64,000 nucleotides of DNA from Sphaerisporangium rufum. GTDB taxonomy: Bacteria > Actinomycetota > Actinomycetes > Streptosporangiales > Streptosporangiaceae. The notes below the pieces were generated by a model, which did no database searches, was not told the DNA's origin, and saw only the letters and a program-made list of their open reading frames with translations. Location: positions 1 to 64,000 of the forward strand of contig NZ_BOOU01000049.1 of assembly GCF_016863395.1 (NCBI RefSeq), written 5' to 3'. Made by a program: the position numbers and the translations under genes. Shown one piece after another: positions 15,261 through 23,210 of this stretch; the first letter of the stretch is position 1, and each line of letters begins with the position of its first letter.

Positions 15261-17779
15261 CGCGCCACCACCAGCCCTCTGCTCTTGCTGAAGCCCGCCG
15301 CGGCCGCCACCAGCGCGCCGCCCAGGATGTACCAGTTCCACGCGGCGTCCAGTTGGAGGAAGGCGGTGACGGCGTTCACCTGGTTGAGCAGGAGGGCGCC
15401 GAGGAACGCCCCGGCGAAGGACCCCCGCCCGCCGAACACGCTGGCGCCGCCGATCGCGACGGCCGCGATGCTGCTGAGCATGTAGGACAGGCCGGCCGCC
15501 GGGTCGCCGGAGCCCACCTGCGTCATCAGCGGGACCGCCGCGGCGGCCGCCAGCAGCGAGCAGCCCACGTAGGCGGCGAACCGGTACCGCAACACCGGCA
15601 CCCCCGCCGTGGCGGCGTTCTCCGCGGCGGACCCGGTGGCCCGCAGCCTGATCCCGTGCCTGGTGCGCAGCAGGGCGTACTCGAGCACGACGGCGACCAC
15701 CGCCGCGGCCACCAGCGACAGCGGAACGAACCCGACCCGTACGGTGAGCATGTCGATCAGTTGCCCGGAGATGTAGCCGCCCGGGACGGGCCGCAGGATG
15801 AGGGAGACCGCCTGCAGGGCCATGTACGTCGCCAGGGTCGCCACGATCGGAGACAGCCGGGCGAGGTCCACGAGCATCCAGTTGATCGTGCCCACCGCCA
15901 CCGCGGTGACCACGAGCAGGGTCCAGCCGGACGCCTGGGACAGCATCGAGGCGCCGTCCACCAGGAAGAACGACGACAGGACCACGATCAGGCCCATCAG
16001 CGGGCCGACGGACAGGTCGATGCCGCCGGTCAGCATGACCAGTTGCTGGCCACAGGCCACCAGGGTGAGCGTCGCGGTGAGCGCGAGGATCCCCGACAGG
16101 CTGGTCGGCCGCAAGAAGTCGGGGTTGACGCCGGCGGTGTAGAGGCCGAGCGCCACGATCGCCACCGTGAGCAGGGCGAGCGGGCCCCACTGGCCCGCCA
16201 GCCACCGGACGCCCCGGCCTGCGGAAGGCCGGCTCATCCGCTCGGATGTCGCGGTCAGCATGCGATCGGTGATCTCCCGCTCGGTCACCGAGTCGCCGGT
16301 CAGCTCCGCCACGACCTCGCCGCGCGAGAAGACCAGGACGCGGTCGCACAGGCCGGCCAGCTCCAGCGAGTCGGCGGAGACGATGATCACCGCGGTCCCG
16401 TCCGCCGCGGCGGAACGTAGCAGCCGGTAGATCTCCGTGCGGGCGCCCACGTCCACGCCCTGGGTGGGCTCGTCCGCCAGCAGGACGCGCGGGCGGGTCG
16501 CCAGCACACTGGACAGGACGACCTTCTGCTGGTTCCCGCCGGACAGCGAGCCGGCGGGCGTGTCCAGGTGCGGGGCCTTGACACCGAACTCCGCGGCGGA
16601 CCGGCGGGCGTCGGCGAACTCGCGTGCCCGGTCGATGAAACCGAGCGACGAATGGCCCCGGTGATCGCGCATGGTGATGTTGGCGCGTACCGAGAGCTCC
16701 GGGACGATGCCCTCCTGGTGCCGGTCCGCCGGGACGTAGGCGATCCCGGCCCGGCGGGCTTGGCGTACGCCGCCCGTCCCGGCACGCGCCCCGCGCACCC
16801 GGACGTCGCCGGTGGACCGGCCGAGGCCGGCGAGAGCGCGCAGGAAATCGCGCTGCCCGTTGCCCTCGACCCCGGCGAGCCCGACGATCTCACCGCGCCG
16901 CACGTCCATCGTGACGCCGGCGAATCCGTCGCCGGACAGCCCTTCGGCCGACATCGCCGCCGGCGCGCCGGTGTCGAACCCCTTCGGCGGGAAGATCGCT
17001 TGCAGCGGCCGCCCCGCGATCAGGTCGATGATGTCCGCTTCGGTGACATCGGCGGCGTCGTGGGTGCCCTGGATCACCCCGTCCCGCAGCACGGTGATCC
17101 GGTCTGCGATCCGCTTGACCTCATGGACGCGGTGCGAGATGTAGACGATGGCGCTGCCCTGGGCGGCGAGCGCGCCGATCCGGTCGAAGAGCCGTGCCAC
17201 GTCGTCGGCCCGCAGGTGCTCGGTGGGTTCGTCGAGAACGAGCACCGCCGGCCGCCAGGCCAGTGCCTTGCTGATCTCCAGGATGAAGCGCTGTTCCGGG
17301 GTCAGCGAGTCGACCCGGGCGCGCGGGTCGAGCGCCAGGCGCCCGTCCCAGGACCGCAGGACACTCTCCGCCCATGCGTTGACCGCGCCCGCGCGTACGG
17401 TGACCCGATCGCCCGCGCCCAGCAGGAGGTTCTCGGCGACCGTCAGATCGGGCAGCAACGCCGGATGCTGGCGGACGATGGCCAGCCCGAGCTCGCGGAC
17501 CCGTTCGGGGTCGGCACGGTCCACGGCCTGGCCGCAGATCGAGACCGAGCCGGAGTCGCCGGCGAGGTTGCCCGCCGCTATCGCCATGAGCGTGGATTTC
17601 CCCGCGCCGTTCTCGCCGACCAGGCCGTGCACCTCGCCGGGCCTGGCGTCGAAGCAGACGTCGTCCAGGGCGATCACGCCGGGAAAGGACTTGGTCACAT
17701 GTTGCAGGACGAGGCCCTCGGACTCGCTGGTGGAGGCCGCCTTCTCGGATGTCTGGATGTCGCTCACCGTGTTCTCCAT
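15257..17779 (-). CDS. ABC transporter: double ATPase fused to RbsC-type permease
   Basis: One uninterrupted frame encodes 840 residues. Residues 1-500 are an RbsA-type double ATPase: Walker A GENGAGKST, Walker B VLVLDEPTEHL, then a second, degenerate nucleotide site with LSGGNQQKVVLS and LLADEPTQGVD. Residues from about 515 are a complete RbsC-like permease (GPLALLTVAIVALGLYTAGV ... LSPIVATLATYMALQAVSLI ... GRGSFAGAFLGALLLNQ). These are normally separate genes. An in-frame ATG (MSRPSAG) at the junction might also allow a free permease. The start at 17779 is 41 bases after the binding-protein stop. Confidence 0.9.
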   Translation of the reverse strand: MENTVSDIQTSEKAASTSESEGLVLQHVTKSFPGVIALDDVCFDARPGEVHGLVGENGAGKSTLMAIAAGNLAGDSGSVSICGQAVDRADPERVRELGLAIVRQHPALLPDLTVAENLLLGAGDRVTVRAGAVNAWAESVLRSWDGRLALDPRARVDSLTPEQRFILEISKALAWRPAVLVLDEPTEHLRADDVARLFDRIGALAAQGSAIVYISHRVHEVKRIADRITVLRDGVIQGTHDAADVTEADIIDLIAGRPLQAIFPPKGFDTGAPAAMSAEGLSGDGFAGVTMDVRRGEIVGLAGVEGNGQRDFLRALAGLGRSTGDVRVRGARAGTGGVRQARRAGIAYVPADRHQEGIVPELSVRANITMRDHRGHSSLGFIDRAREFADARRSAAEFGVKAPHLDTPAGSLSGGNQQKVVLSSVLATRPRVLLADEPTQGVDVGARTEIYRLLRSAAADGTAVIIVSADSLELAGLCDRVLVFSRGEVVAELTGDSVTEREITDRMLTATSERMSRPSAGRGVRWLAGQWGPLALLTVAIVALGLYTAGVNPDFLRPTSLSGILALTATLTLVACGQQLVMLTGGIDLSVGPLMGLIVVLSSFFLVDGASMLSQASGWTLLVVTAVAVGTINWMLVDLARLSPIVATLATYMALQAVSLILRPVPGGYISGQLIDMLTVRVGFVPLSLVAAAVVAVVLEYALLRTRHGIRLRATGSAAENAATAGVPVLRYRFAAYVGCSLLAAAAAVPLMTQVGSGDPAAGLSYMLSSIAAVAIGGASVFGGRGSFAGAFLGALLLNQVNAVTAFLQLDAAWNWYILGGALVAAAAGFSKSRGLVVAR

Positions 17780-17820
17780 GGCCCGCCCGGCCCGCTGGCG
17801 CCGGTCGCGGTCTGCGGTCG

Positions 17821-18948
17821 TCAGCTGAGGATCGCCGCCAGCCGGTCCTCGCTCAGCGGCGAGGAGAGATCGGCGTCCAGGGGCAGGGACGGCACGCAGC
17901 GCGGCTTCTCGCCGCCGGCCGAGTCCATGAACGGCGGCATGCGGAACGCCTGGGCCGGCACGACGTCCTTCTGGTTGGCGGCGGCCACGCCCATGCGCAG
18001 GGCGAGCTGGGCCATGTCGTTGGTCGAGTCGACGGAGTAGATGGGGAAGGCGTTGCCGGCCTTGTCCTGCTTCTGCCACAGGCAGCCGAGCTCGTTGCTG
18101 GTCGCCAGGGACGCGATCGCGGGCACCTTGAGCTTCGCCGCCGTGAAGGTGTTGATCGCGGCCACCGCGGTGATGCCGTAGTCGGTGACGACCGCGTCGA
18201 TCTCCGGGTACTTGGCGATCAGCCCGCTGACGGCCTTCTGGGTGTCGACCTTGTTCCAGTTGGTGGTGACCGGCTGGTCGAGCAGCAGCTTGACGTCGGG
18301 GTAGTCCTGGAGCGCGGCCTGGATGCCCTTGAGCAGCTGCGCGCTGGTCGGCGCGCCCGCGTTGCCGCCGAGGAAGACCACGTTGCCGGACTTGATGGTC
18401 TTGCCGACCCAGGTGCCGAGGTCCTTCCCACCGGCCTGGGCGTCCATGACGACCTTCGCGGTGTAGTCCTCACCGGGCCGGCCGCCGGGGTCGCCGTCGT
18501 AGGGGATCACGGTGATGCCGGTGCGCTTGGCCGCCCGCAGAGCCGGCAGCTGGGCGGGACCGAAGTCGGGATACACGATGAGCACGTCGACGCCCTGGCT
18601 GACCAGGCTGTTGATGTCGCTGCTCGCCTTCTGCTGGTCGCCGTTCGCGTTGGTGTAGAGGATCTCGGTGTCCACCGCGGGACACTTGGCGGCCTCGCGC
18701 TTGACGACCTCCAGCGAGATCCGCCGCCAGGCGTTCCCGCCGAAGCCGTCGGCGAGACCGACCTTGACCTTCTTGTCGCCGCACCACGCGCCCGGGTCGG
18801 CGTCCCGGTCGACGGACACGGTGGCCGCCGCCTGCGGTGTCTGCTGCTGTTGCTGCGTCGACGTCGTCGTGGCCGCCGGGCTGGTGCAACCGGCCGCCGC
18901 CAGTCCGCACAGCAGAGCCAGCGGGACCGTGGCCGTTTTTTTGATCAT
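17821..18948 (-). CDS. Sugar-type ABC transporter substrate-binding lipoprotein
   Basis: The 375-residue product has a lipoprotein signal (MIKKTATVPLALLCGLAAAGC; the -3 position is Ala, slightly off consensus), a Gln/Thr-rich linker, and a type I periplasmic binding fold: KKVKVGLADGFGGNAWRRISLE, NANGDQQKASSDINSLVSQGVDVLIVYP, GITVIPYDGD, DAVVTDYGITAVAAINTF. ATG 18948 is preferred over ATG 18954 because GGAG sits seven bases before it. It should deliver the ligand to the fused importer. Carbohydrates are the usual ligands, but the family also binds other small polar molecules, and the operon suggests the catabolic substrate. Confidence 0.92.
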   Translation of the reverse strand: MIKKTATVPLALLCGLAAAGCTSPAATTTSTQQQQQTPQAAATVSVDRDADPGAWCGDKKVKVGLADGFGGNAWRRISLEVVKREAAKCPAVDTEILYTNANGDQQKASSDINSLVSQGVDVLIVYPDFGPAQLPALRAAKRTGITVIPYDGDPGGRPGEDYTAKVVMDAQAGGKDLGTWVGKTIKSGNVVFLGGNAGAPTSAQLLKGIQAALQDYPDVKLLLDQPVTTNWNKVDTQKAVSGLIAKYPEIDAVVTDYGITAVAAINTFTAAKLKVPAIASLATSNELGCLWQKQDKAGNAFPIYSVDSTNDMAQLALRMGVAAANQKDVVPAQAFRMPPFMDSAGGEKPRCVPSLPLDADLSSPLSEDRLAAILS

Positions 18949-19018
18949 GAGCATTCTCCACGGATGATTTCGGCGCGCCGACCGGTCGCGCACGTGGCGC
19001 GGCAGCGCAGTGCGCCTC

Positions 19019-19047
19019 ATCAAACTCCGGGGTGTATCGGATGTCAA
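19019..19047 (-). promoter_or_regulatory. Promoter of the ABC importer operon
   Basis: On the minus strand a perfect TTGACA (19047-19042) is followed after 17 bases by TTTGAT (19024-19019). The start site would lie about 60 bases before the ATG at 18948. One half of an inverted repeat lies between the two hexamers. Confidence 0.6.
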
Positions 19048-19072
19048 TACGCTGGTTCTGTCAGCGATACAC
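19032..19072. promoter_or_regulatory. Inverted repeat operator over importer promoter
   Basis: GTGTATCG (19032-19039) and CGATACAC (19065-19072) form an 8-base inverted repeat with a 25-base spacer, one arm between -35 and -10 and the other upstream of -35. The upstream arm is the start of the TGTATCGCTG-N3-GAAC-N4-GTAT pattern also found upstream of the aminotransferase operon. This looks like a site for the neighbouring IclR protein. Confidence 0.55.
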
Positions 19073-19361
19073 TTCGAGGTTCAGGGGTGGTCGCCGCGTC
19101 CGGGAGGTCTGCGCGGCGGAGGAAGGCCTCCGGAACGTTCCATGGGAGGGCTTGACCTCGTCGGCCGGGTAGGTCGTCAGTGAATCGCCTAGTGGGTAGA
19201 AAAGCTCGCAAAAAGGACGGCCTCATGCAGCGATCGTAGCCAACCAGGTGCCGGGGGACGCGCTCGGTGTCCGGTCGGTACCGGTTCGCGGCCCCCGGGG
19301 GAGCGTGCGGACCGGCGAGGGGGCATCCGCCGCCCCGGACGTCGCCCGGACCCGACGCGGG
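19048..19361. other. Intergenic region between NRPS gene end and importer promoter
   Basis: The left end holds the upstream half of the importer operator. At 19349-19363 GACCCG and CGGGTC form a short hairpin overlapping the NRPS stop, a weak terminator candidate. The remainder (about 19080-19340) shows no open frame with gene-like features. Confidence 0.4.
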
Positions 19362-22300
19362 TCATCGGGGCTCGGCGGCCGGCCCCAGGAGCCGCTCGGC
19401 CTCCTCGTCGCTCAACCTGTCCATCTCGGCGACCAGCAGCTCCTCCACCGCCGCGGCCAGCGAGGCGGCGGTGGGACGCGCGAACAGCGTCCGGATCGGC
19501 ACGTCGACCTCGACGATGGCCCGCAGCCGGGAGACGACCCGCACCGCGTGCAGCGAGTGGCCGCCGATGGCGAAGAAATCGTCCTCGGCGCCCACCGCGT
19601 CCAGGCCGAGCACCTCGGCCCAGACCTCGGTGACCAGGGACTCGGCGTCGGTGCGCGGCGCGACGTACCCGCCGGCGGCCTCCCGCCTGGGCACCGGCAG
19701 CGCCGCACGGTCGATCTTGCCGTTCGGGGTCATCGGCAGCGCGTCCAGCGTGACCACCAGGTTCGGCACCATGTACGCCGGAAGCGTGTCCCGGCAGTGC
19801 GCGCGCAACTCCTCCGCCGGCGCGGGGGCCGCACCCGCGGCGGGCACGACGTAGGCGAGCAGCGTGTCGTCGCGGACGGTCACCGCGGCCCGGCCCGCCG
19901 CCGGGTGGCGCAGCAGGCAGGCCTCGATCTCGCCGGGCTCGACCCGGTGCCCGCGCACCTTCATCTGGTCGTCGAGCCGGCCGAGAAAGGCCAGGGTGCC
20001 GTCCGGCCGCCACCGCACCCGGTCGCCGGCCCGGTACCGCCGCGCGCCGGGAGGCCCGGCCGGGTCGGGGACGAAGCGGCCGGCGGTGAGCGCCGGCCGG
20101 CCGTGGTAGCCGGTGGCCACGCCGGCGCCGCCGATGAGCAGCTCGCCGGGCACGCCCGGCGGCACCAGGTCCCCGCGATCGTCGCAGACGTACACCGTGG
20201 TGCCCGCGATCGGCCGGCCGATGCACACCTCCTCCGGGCGCGCCGGCACCTCCCAGGCGGTCGACCAGATGGTCGTCTCGGTCGGGCCGTACATGTTCAC
20301 CAGCCGGGCCACCCGGGGCCGCAGCTCCTCGGCGAGCGGGCCGGGCAGCGCCTCGCCGCCGGCCAGCGCGGTCACCACCCGCCCGTCGAAGTCACCCGCA
20401 AGCACCACCCGCCAGCCGGACGGCGTCGCCTGCACGTGGGTGACCGGCGGCGCGCCGCCGCCCGGCCGGGTCAGCGCGGCGATGTCCTCCGCGCCGCGAG
20501 CCACCACCACCTGACCGCCGGTGACCAGCGGCAGGTACATCTCCAGGGCGGAGATGTCGAACGAGATGGACGTGGCGGCGCACCACACGTGCTCGGGCCG
20601 CGGGTCCAGCAGCTCGCGCATCCCGTGCAGGAAGGCGGCCAGCGCGCCGTGCGGCACGACGACCCCCTTCGGGGCGCCGGTGGAGCCGGAGGTGTAGATC
20701 ACGTATGCCGGGTGGTCCGGCCCGGCGGGCTCCCCGTCCATGCCGCCCGCGGCCCCGGTGCCGTCGGGGCCGCCGGTGTCCCTCGCGCCCTCGCCCGCGT
20801 TCTCAGGCGGGTCGCCTGCCGCGACGGGATCCGGACGATCCGCCGCGCCGTCCGGGTCGGCCGGCACGATGGTGTACGCGCCGGGTGGCAGCCCGCCGGC
20901 CAGCCCCGCCCGGGTCACCACGTGCGCGGCGCCGCAGTCGGCGAGCACGTGCGCCAGCCGGGCGGGCGGGAACGCCGGATCCAGCGGCACGTAGGCGGCA
21001 CCGGCCTCCAGCACGCCGAGCAGCGCGGCGACCATCCCGGCCGAGCGGTCCAGGTACACCCCGACCAGCGACCCGCGCCCGGCACCGGCCGCGCGCAGCC
21101 GCCCGGCCAGCCGCCGCGCGCGGCCGGCCAGCTCGGCGTAGGTGAGCGTGCCGGCCGCGTCCGTCACCGCGGCGGCGTGCGGCGTGCGGGCCACCTGGGC
21201 GGCGAACAGTTCGGGCAGGCCGGCGGGCGGCGCCGCCGGCGCCGGGCCGGTCCCGGCGCGCAGCAGTTTCGCCCGCTCGCCCGCCGGCATGACTTCGATC
21301 GCCGAGACCGGCGTGCCCGGGTCGGCGGCCACCGCCCGCAGCACCGTCTCGTACCGCCGGGCCAGCCGGGCGACCGTCGTGGCGTCGAACAGCGCGGTGT
21401 CGTAGGTGAAGGCGACCAGTAGGCCGCCGGCGTCCCGGGTGACGTCCACGATGAGATCGGTCTTGGCGTGGCGGAAGCCCGGTTCGAACGGCTCCACTTC
21501 CAGCCCGGCCAGGCTCAGCCGGCCCTGCCCGGCCTCCGCCTGGTTCTGCTGGACGAACATCGTCTGGAACAGCGGGGTACGGCTGCGGTCGCGGGGGACC
21601 GCCAGCTCGTCCAGCAACCGCTCGAACGGCACCGACCGGTGGGCGAAGGCGCCGAGCGCGTCCTTGCGCACCCGCCGCAGCAGGTCGGCGAAGGCGGGGT
21701 CGCCGGTGAGGTCGGCGCGCAGCACCAGGGTGCCGGCGAAGTAGCCGACCAGGTCCTCCAGCTCCGGCTCCGTCCGGCCGCTGATCGCCGAGCCGACGGC
21801 GAACCGGTCCTGGCCGGTGTGCCGGGCGAGCAGCACCTGGTAGGCGGCGAGCATCGTCATGAAGGGGGTGCAGCGGTGCGCACGGGCGACCTGCTCGACG
21901 CCCGCGGCGACCTCGGGGGGCATCCGCAGCACGTGCACGTCGCCGCGCCCGGCGCGCACCGGCGGCCGGGGCCGGTCGGCGGGCGGCTCCAGCGGGGGAA
22001 GCCCGGCCAGCCGTTCGGCCCAGTAGGCGAGGTCGCCGGGGTCCGGTTCGGGCAGGCCGCGCACGTGGTCGGTGTACTGCAGCCGCGGCGGCCGCAGCGG
22101 TGACGGCTCGCCGGCCCGGTAGGCCTGGTACAGCGCGGCCAGCTCCCGGTACAGCACGCCGAGCGACCAGCCGTCCGCGACGATGTGGTGGACCACCAGG
22201 CAGAACACGTGCTCCTGCTCGGCGAGGCGCAGCAGCGACATCCGTAGCGGCGGTGCGGCGGCCAGGTCGAACGGCCGGTTGGTCCGCTCGGCGACCAGCT

Positions 22301-22712
22301 CGCGTGCCCGCCGCTCCCGCTCGGCCGCGGCCAGGTGGGTGAGATCGAGGTGCTCGACGTCGCACCGGCCCGGCGCCGGCACCTGCTGCACGGGCAGCAC
22401 GTCGCCGTGGAAGCGGGTACGCAGCGCGCCGTGCCGGGCGACGACCTCGTCCAGCGCCCGGCCGAGCGCATCGGTGTCGAGCGGGCCGCGCAGGCGTTCG
22501 GTGACGAAGATGTTGTAGGAGGCGTCGCCGGGGTCGAAGCGCTGCAACCACCACAGGCGTTCCTGGCCCGGCGACAGCGGCGCCGTGTCCACCGGCACGT
22601 CCACCGGTACGTCCACCGGCACGTCCGTTGCCCGACGCGGCGGGACGGCGGCCGGCGAGGGACGGCCCGCCCGGCCGGTGGAATGCCCGGGGTGATCGAT
22701 TGCTGCGCCCAC
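19362..22712 (-). CDS. Single-module nonribosomal peptide synthetase, C-A-T
   Basis: The 1116-residue synthetase has a condensation domain (about 40-470, HHIVADG at 175-181), an adenylation domain (about 500-990, YTSGSTGAPKG, NMYGPTETTIW, YRAGDRVRW) and a carrier domain (DDFFAIGGHSLHA, Ser1053), then an acidic tail. No epimerase, methylase or thioesterase is present. By eye alignment to GrsA the specificity residues read D-I-L-Q-A-A-M-I-W, nearest to glycine-type codes I recall; this is a weak prediction. The start is GTG 22712, in front of a VPVD repeat. It is divergent from the adenylating enzyme gene, and the carrier must hand over to another protein. Confidence 0.93.
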   Translation of the reverse strand: MGAAIDHPGHSTGRAGRPSPAAVPPRRATDVPVDVPVDVPVDTAPLSPGQERLWWLQRFDPGDASYNIFVTERLRGPLDTDALGRALDEVVARHGALRTRFHGDVLPVQQVPAPGRCDVEHLDLTHLAAAERERRARELVAERTNRPFDLAAAPPLRMSLLRLAEQEHVFCLVVHHIVADGWSLGVLYRELAALYQAYRAGEPSPLRPPRLQYTDHVRGLPEPDPGDLAYWAERLAGLPPLEPPADRPRPPVRAGRGDVHVLRMPPEVAAGVEQVARAHRCTPFMTMLAAYQVLLARHTGQDRFAVGSAISGRTEPELEDLVGYFAGTLVLRADLTGDPAFADLLRRVRKDALGAFAHRSVPFERLLDELAVPRDRSRTPLFQTMFVQQNQAEAGQGRLSLAGLEVEPFEPGFRHAKTDLIVDVTRDAGGLLVAFTYDTALFDATTVARLARRYETVLRAVAADPGTPVSAIEVMPAGERAKLLRAGTGPAPAAPPAGLPELFAAQVARTPHAAAVTDAAGTLTYAELAGRARRLAGRLRAAGAGRGSLVGVYLDRSAGMVAALLGVLEAGAAYVPLDPAFPPARLAHVLADCGAAHVVTRAGLAGGLPPGAYTIVPADPDGAADRPDPVAAGDPPENAGEGARDTGGPDGTGAAGGMDGEPAGPDHPAYVIYTSGSTGAPKGVVVPHGALAAFLHGMRELLDPRPEHVWCAATSISFDISALEMYLPLVTGGQVVVARGAEDIAALTRPGGGAPPVTHVQATPSGWRVVLAGDFDGRVVTALAGGEALPGPLAEELRPRVARLVNMYGPTETTIWSTAWEVPARPEEVCIGRPIAGTTVYVCDDRGDLVPPGVPGELLIGGAGVATGYHGRPALTAGRFVPDPAGPPGARRYRAGDRVRWRPDGTLAFLGRLDDQMKVRGHRVEPGEIEACLLRHPAAGRAAVTVRDDTLLAYVVPAAGAAPAPAEELRAHCRDTLPAYMVPNLVVTLDALPMTPNGKIDRAALPVPRREAAGGYVAPRTDAESLVTEVWAEVLGLDAVGAEDDFFAIGGHSLHAVRVVSRLRAIVEVDVPIRTLFARPTAASLAAAVEELLVAEMDRLSDEEAERLLGPAAEPR
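22591..22626. repeat. Three 12-base repeats encoding VPVD
   Basis: ACCGGCACGTCC, ACCGGTACGTCC and ACCGGCACGTCC run in tandem and encode VPVDVPVDVPVD in the N-terminal linker of the synthetase, just before its condensation domain. The repeat could be a docking or spacer segment, or simple slippage. Confidence 0.8.
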
Positions 22713-22841
22713 GGCGGGACCCGTCTTTCACGTACTCGGATTTTCTTGATGACGGCTCGGCCTGAGCCGGTCAACGGACATCCCCCGTGGCGACGCGGGC
22801 TGGAAGAATTCGTCTCGCCGGCCGCGAATCGCGCACCGTAC

Positions 22842-22869
22842 GGTATGAACGGGAAATGCGAAATGTCAA
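22842..22869 (-). promoter_or_regulatory. Possible promoter of the C-A-T synthetase
   Basis: On the minus strand a perfect TTGACA (22869-22864) is followed after 16 bases by CATACC (22847-22842). The downstream half overlaps the palindrome ACCGTACGGT (22835-22844), which could be an operator. The -35 is strong and the -10 weak. Confidence 0.4.
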
Positions 22870-22971
22870 TACCGGTCGCCGGGCCGGGGCCGGCCGCTCG
22901 CCGCGGCCCGGCCTCCGCCACCGGACGGCCTCCCGTGCACCCAGGACGACGCCGTACGCGGGAATCCGGTC

Positions 22972-23001
22972 TTGACATACGTTGGCAGCGGTGAGCAGTA
23001 T
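22972..23001 (+). promoter_or_regulatory. Promoter of the adenylating enzyme and second NRPS operon
   Basis: TTGACA (22972-22977) is followed after 18 bases by CAGTAT (22996-23001). The last base of the -10 is the first base of the CebR-type palindrome, so a bound repressor would cover the start site. Confidence 0.5.
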
Positions 23002-23014
23002 GGGAGCGCTCCCA
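23001..23014. promoter_or_regulatory. Perfect 14-base CebR/CelR-type (LacI family) operator
   Basis: TGGGAGCGCTCCCA is a perfect palindrome identical to the site I know for the cellobiose-responsive LacI-family repressors CebR of Streptomyces and CelR of Thermobifida. It sits directly downstream of the -10, the typical position for repression. No LacI-type gene is in the window, so the regulator would act from elsewhere in the genome. Confidence 0.75.
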
Positions 23015-23210
23015 ACAACGCTGAACCGCAGTCCGAAAACCCTAGGAAATGCGCCGGTTATCAGTGCCGGCCGCTTTTCCAGCTTTTGACGACAATTGCG
23101 TGACGCGCCTTCCGGAGTCGGGGGAAAGGGCCGGAGAACGGCCGCGACGAAAGCCGTCCGGCCGTGCTATGGCCCAGGCTTCCCCCAGCTTCTCCGGAGG
23201 TGCACCACCC

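Larger units (their letters stand above)
22713..23210. other. Divergent NRPS promoter region
   Basis: This 498-base gap between the divergent NRPS and adenylating-enzyme genes has two promoter candidates facing outward, at 22869-22842 (minus) and 22972-23001 (plus), a 10-base palindrome ACCGTACGGT at 22835-22844, and the CebR-type operator at 23001-23014. The interval 23015-23210 is mostly 5' leader. An open frame from ATG 23049 continues into the gene but has no spaced ribosome site. Confidence 0.6.

Noticed and set aside
20803-22731. Second long minus-strand frame inside the first synthetase
   Set aside because: The composition (Arg/Gly/Pro/Ala) is typical of an alternative frame in GC-rich DNA, while the true frame carries all C-A-T motifs.
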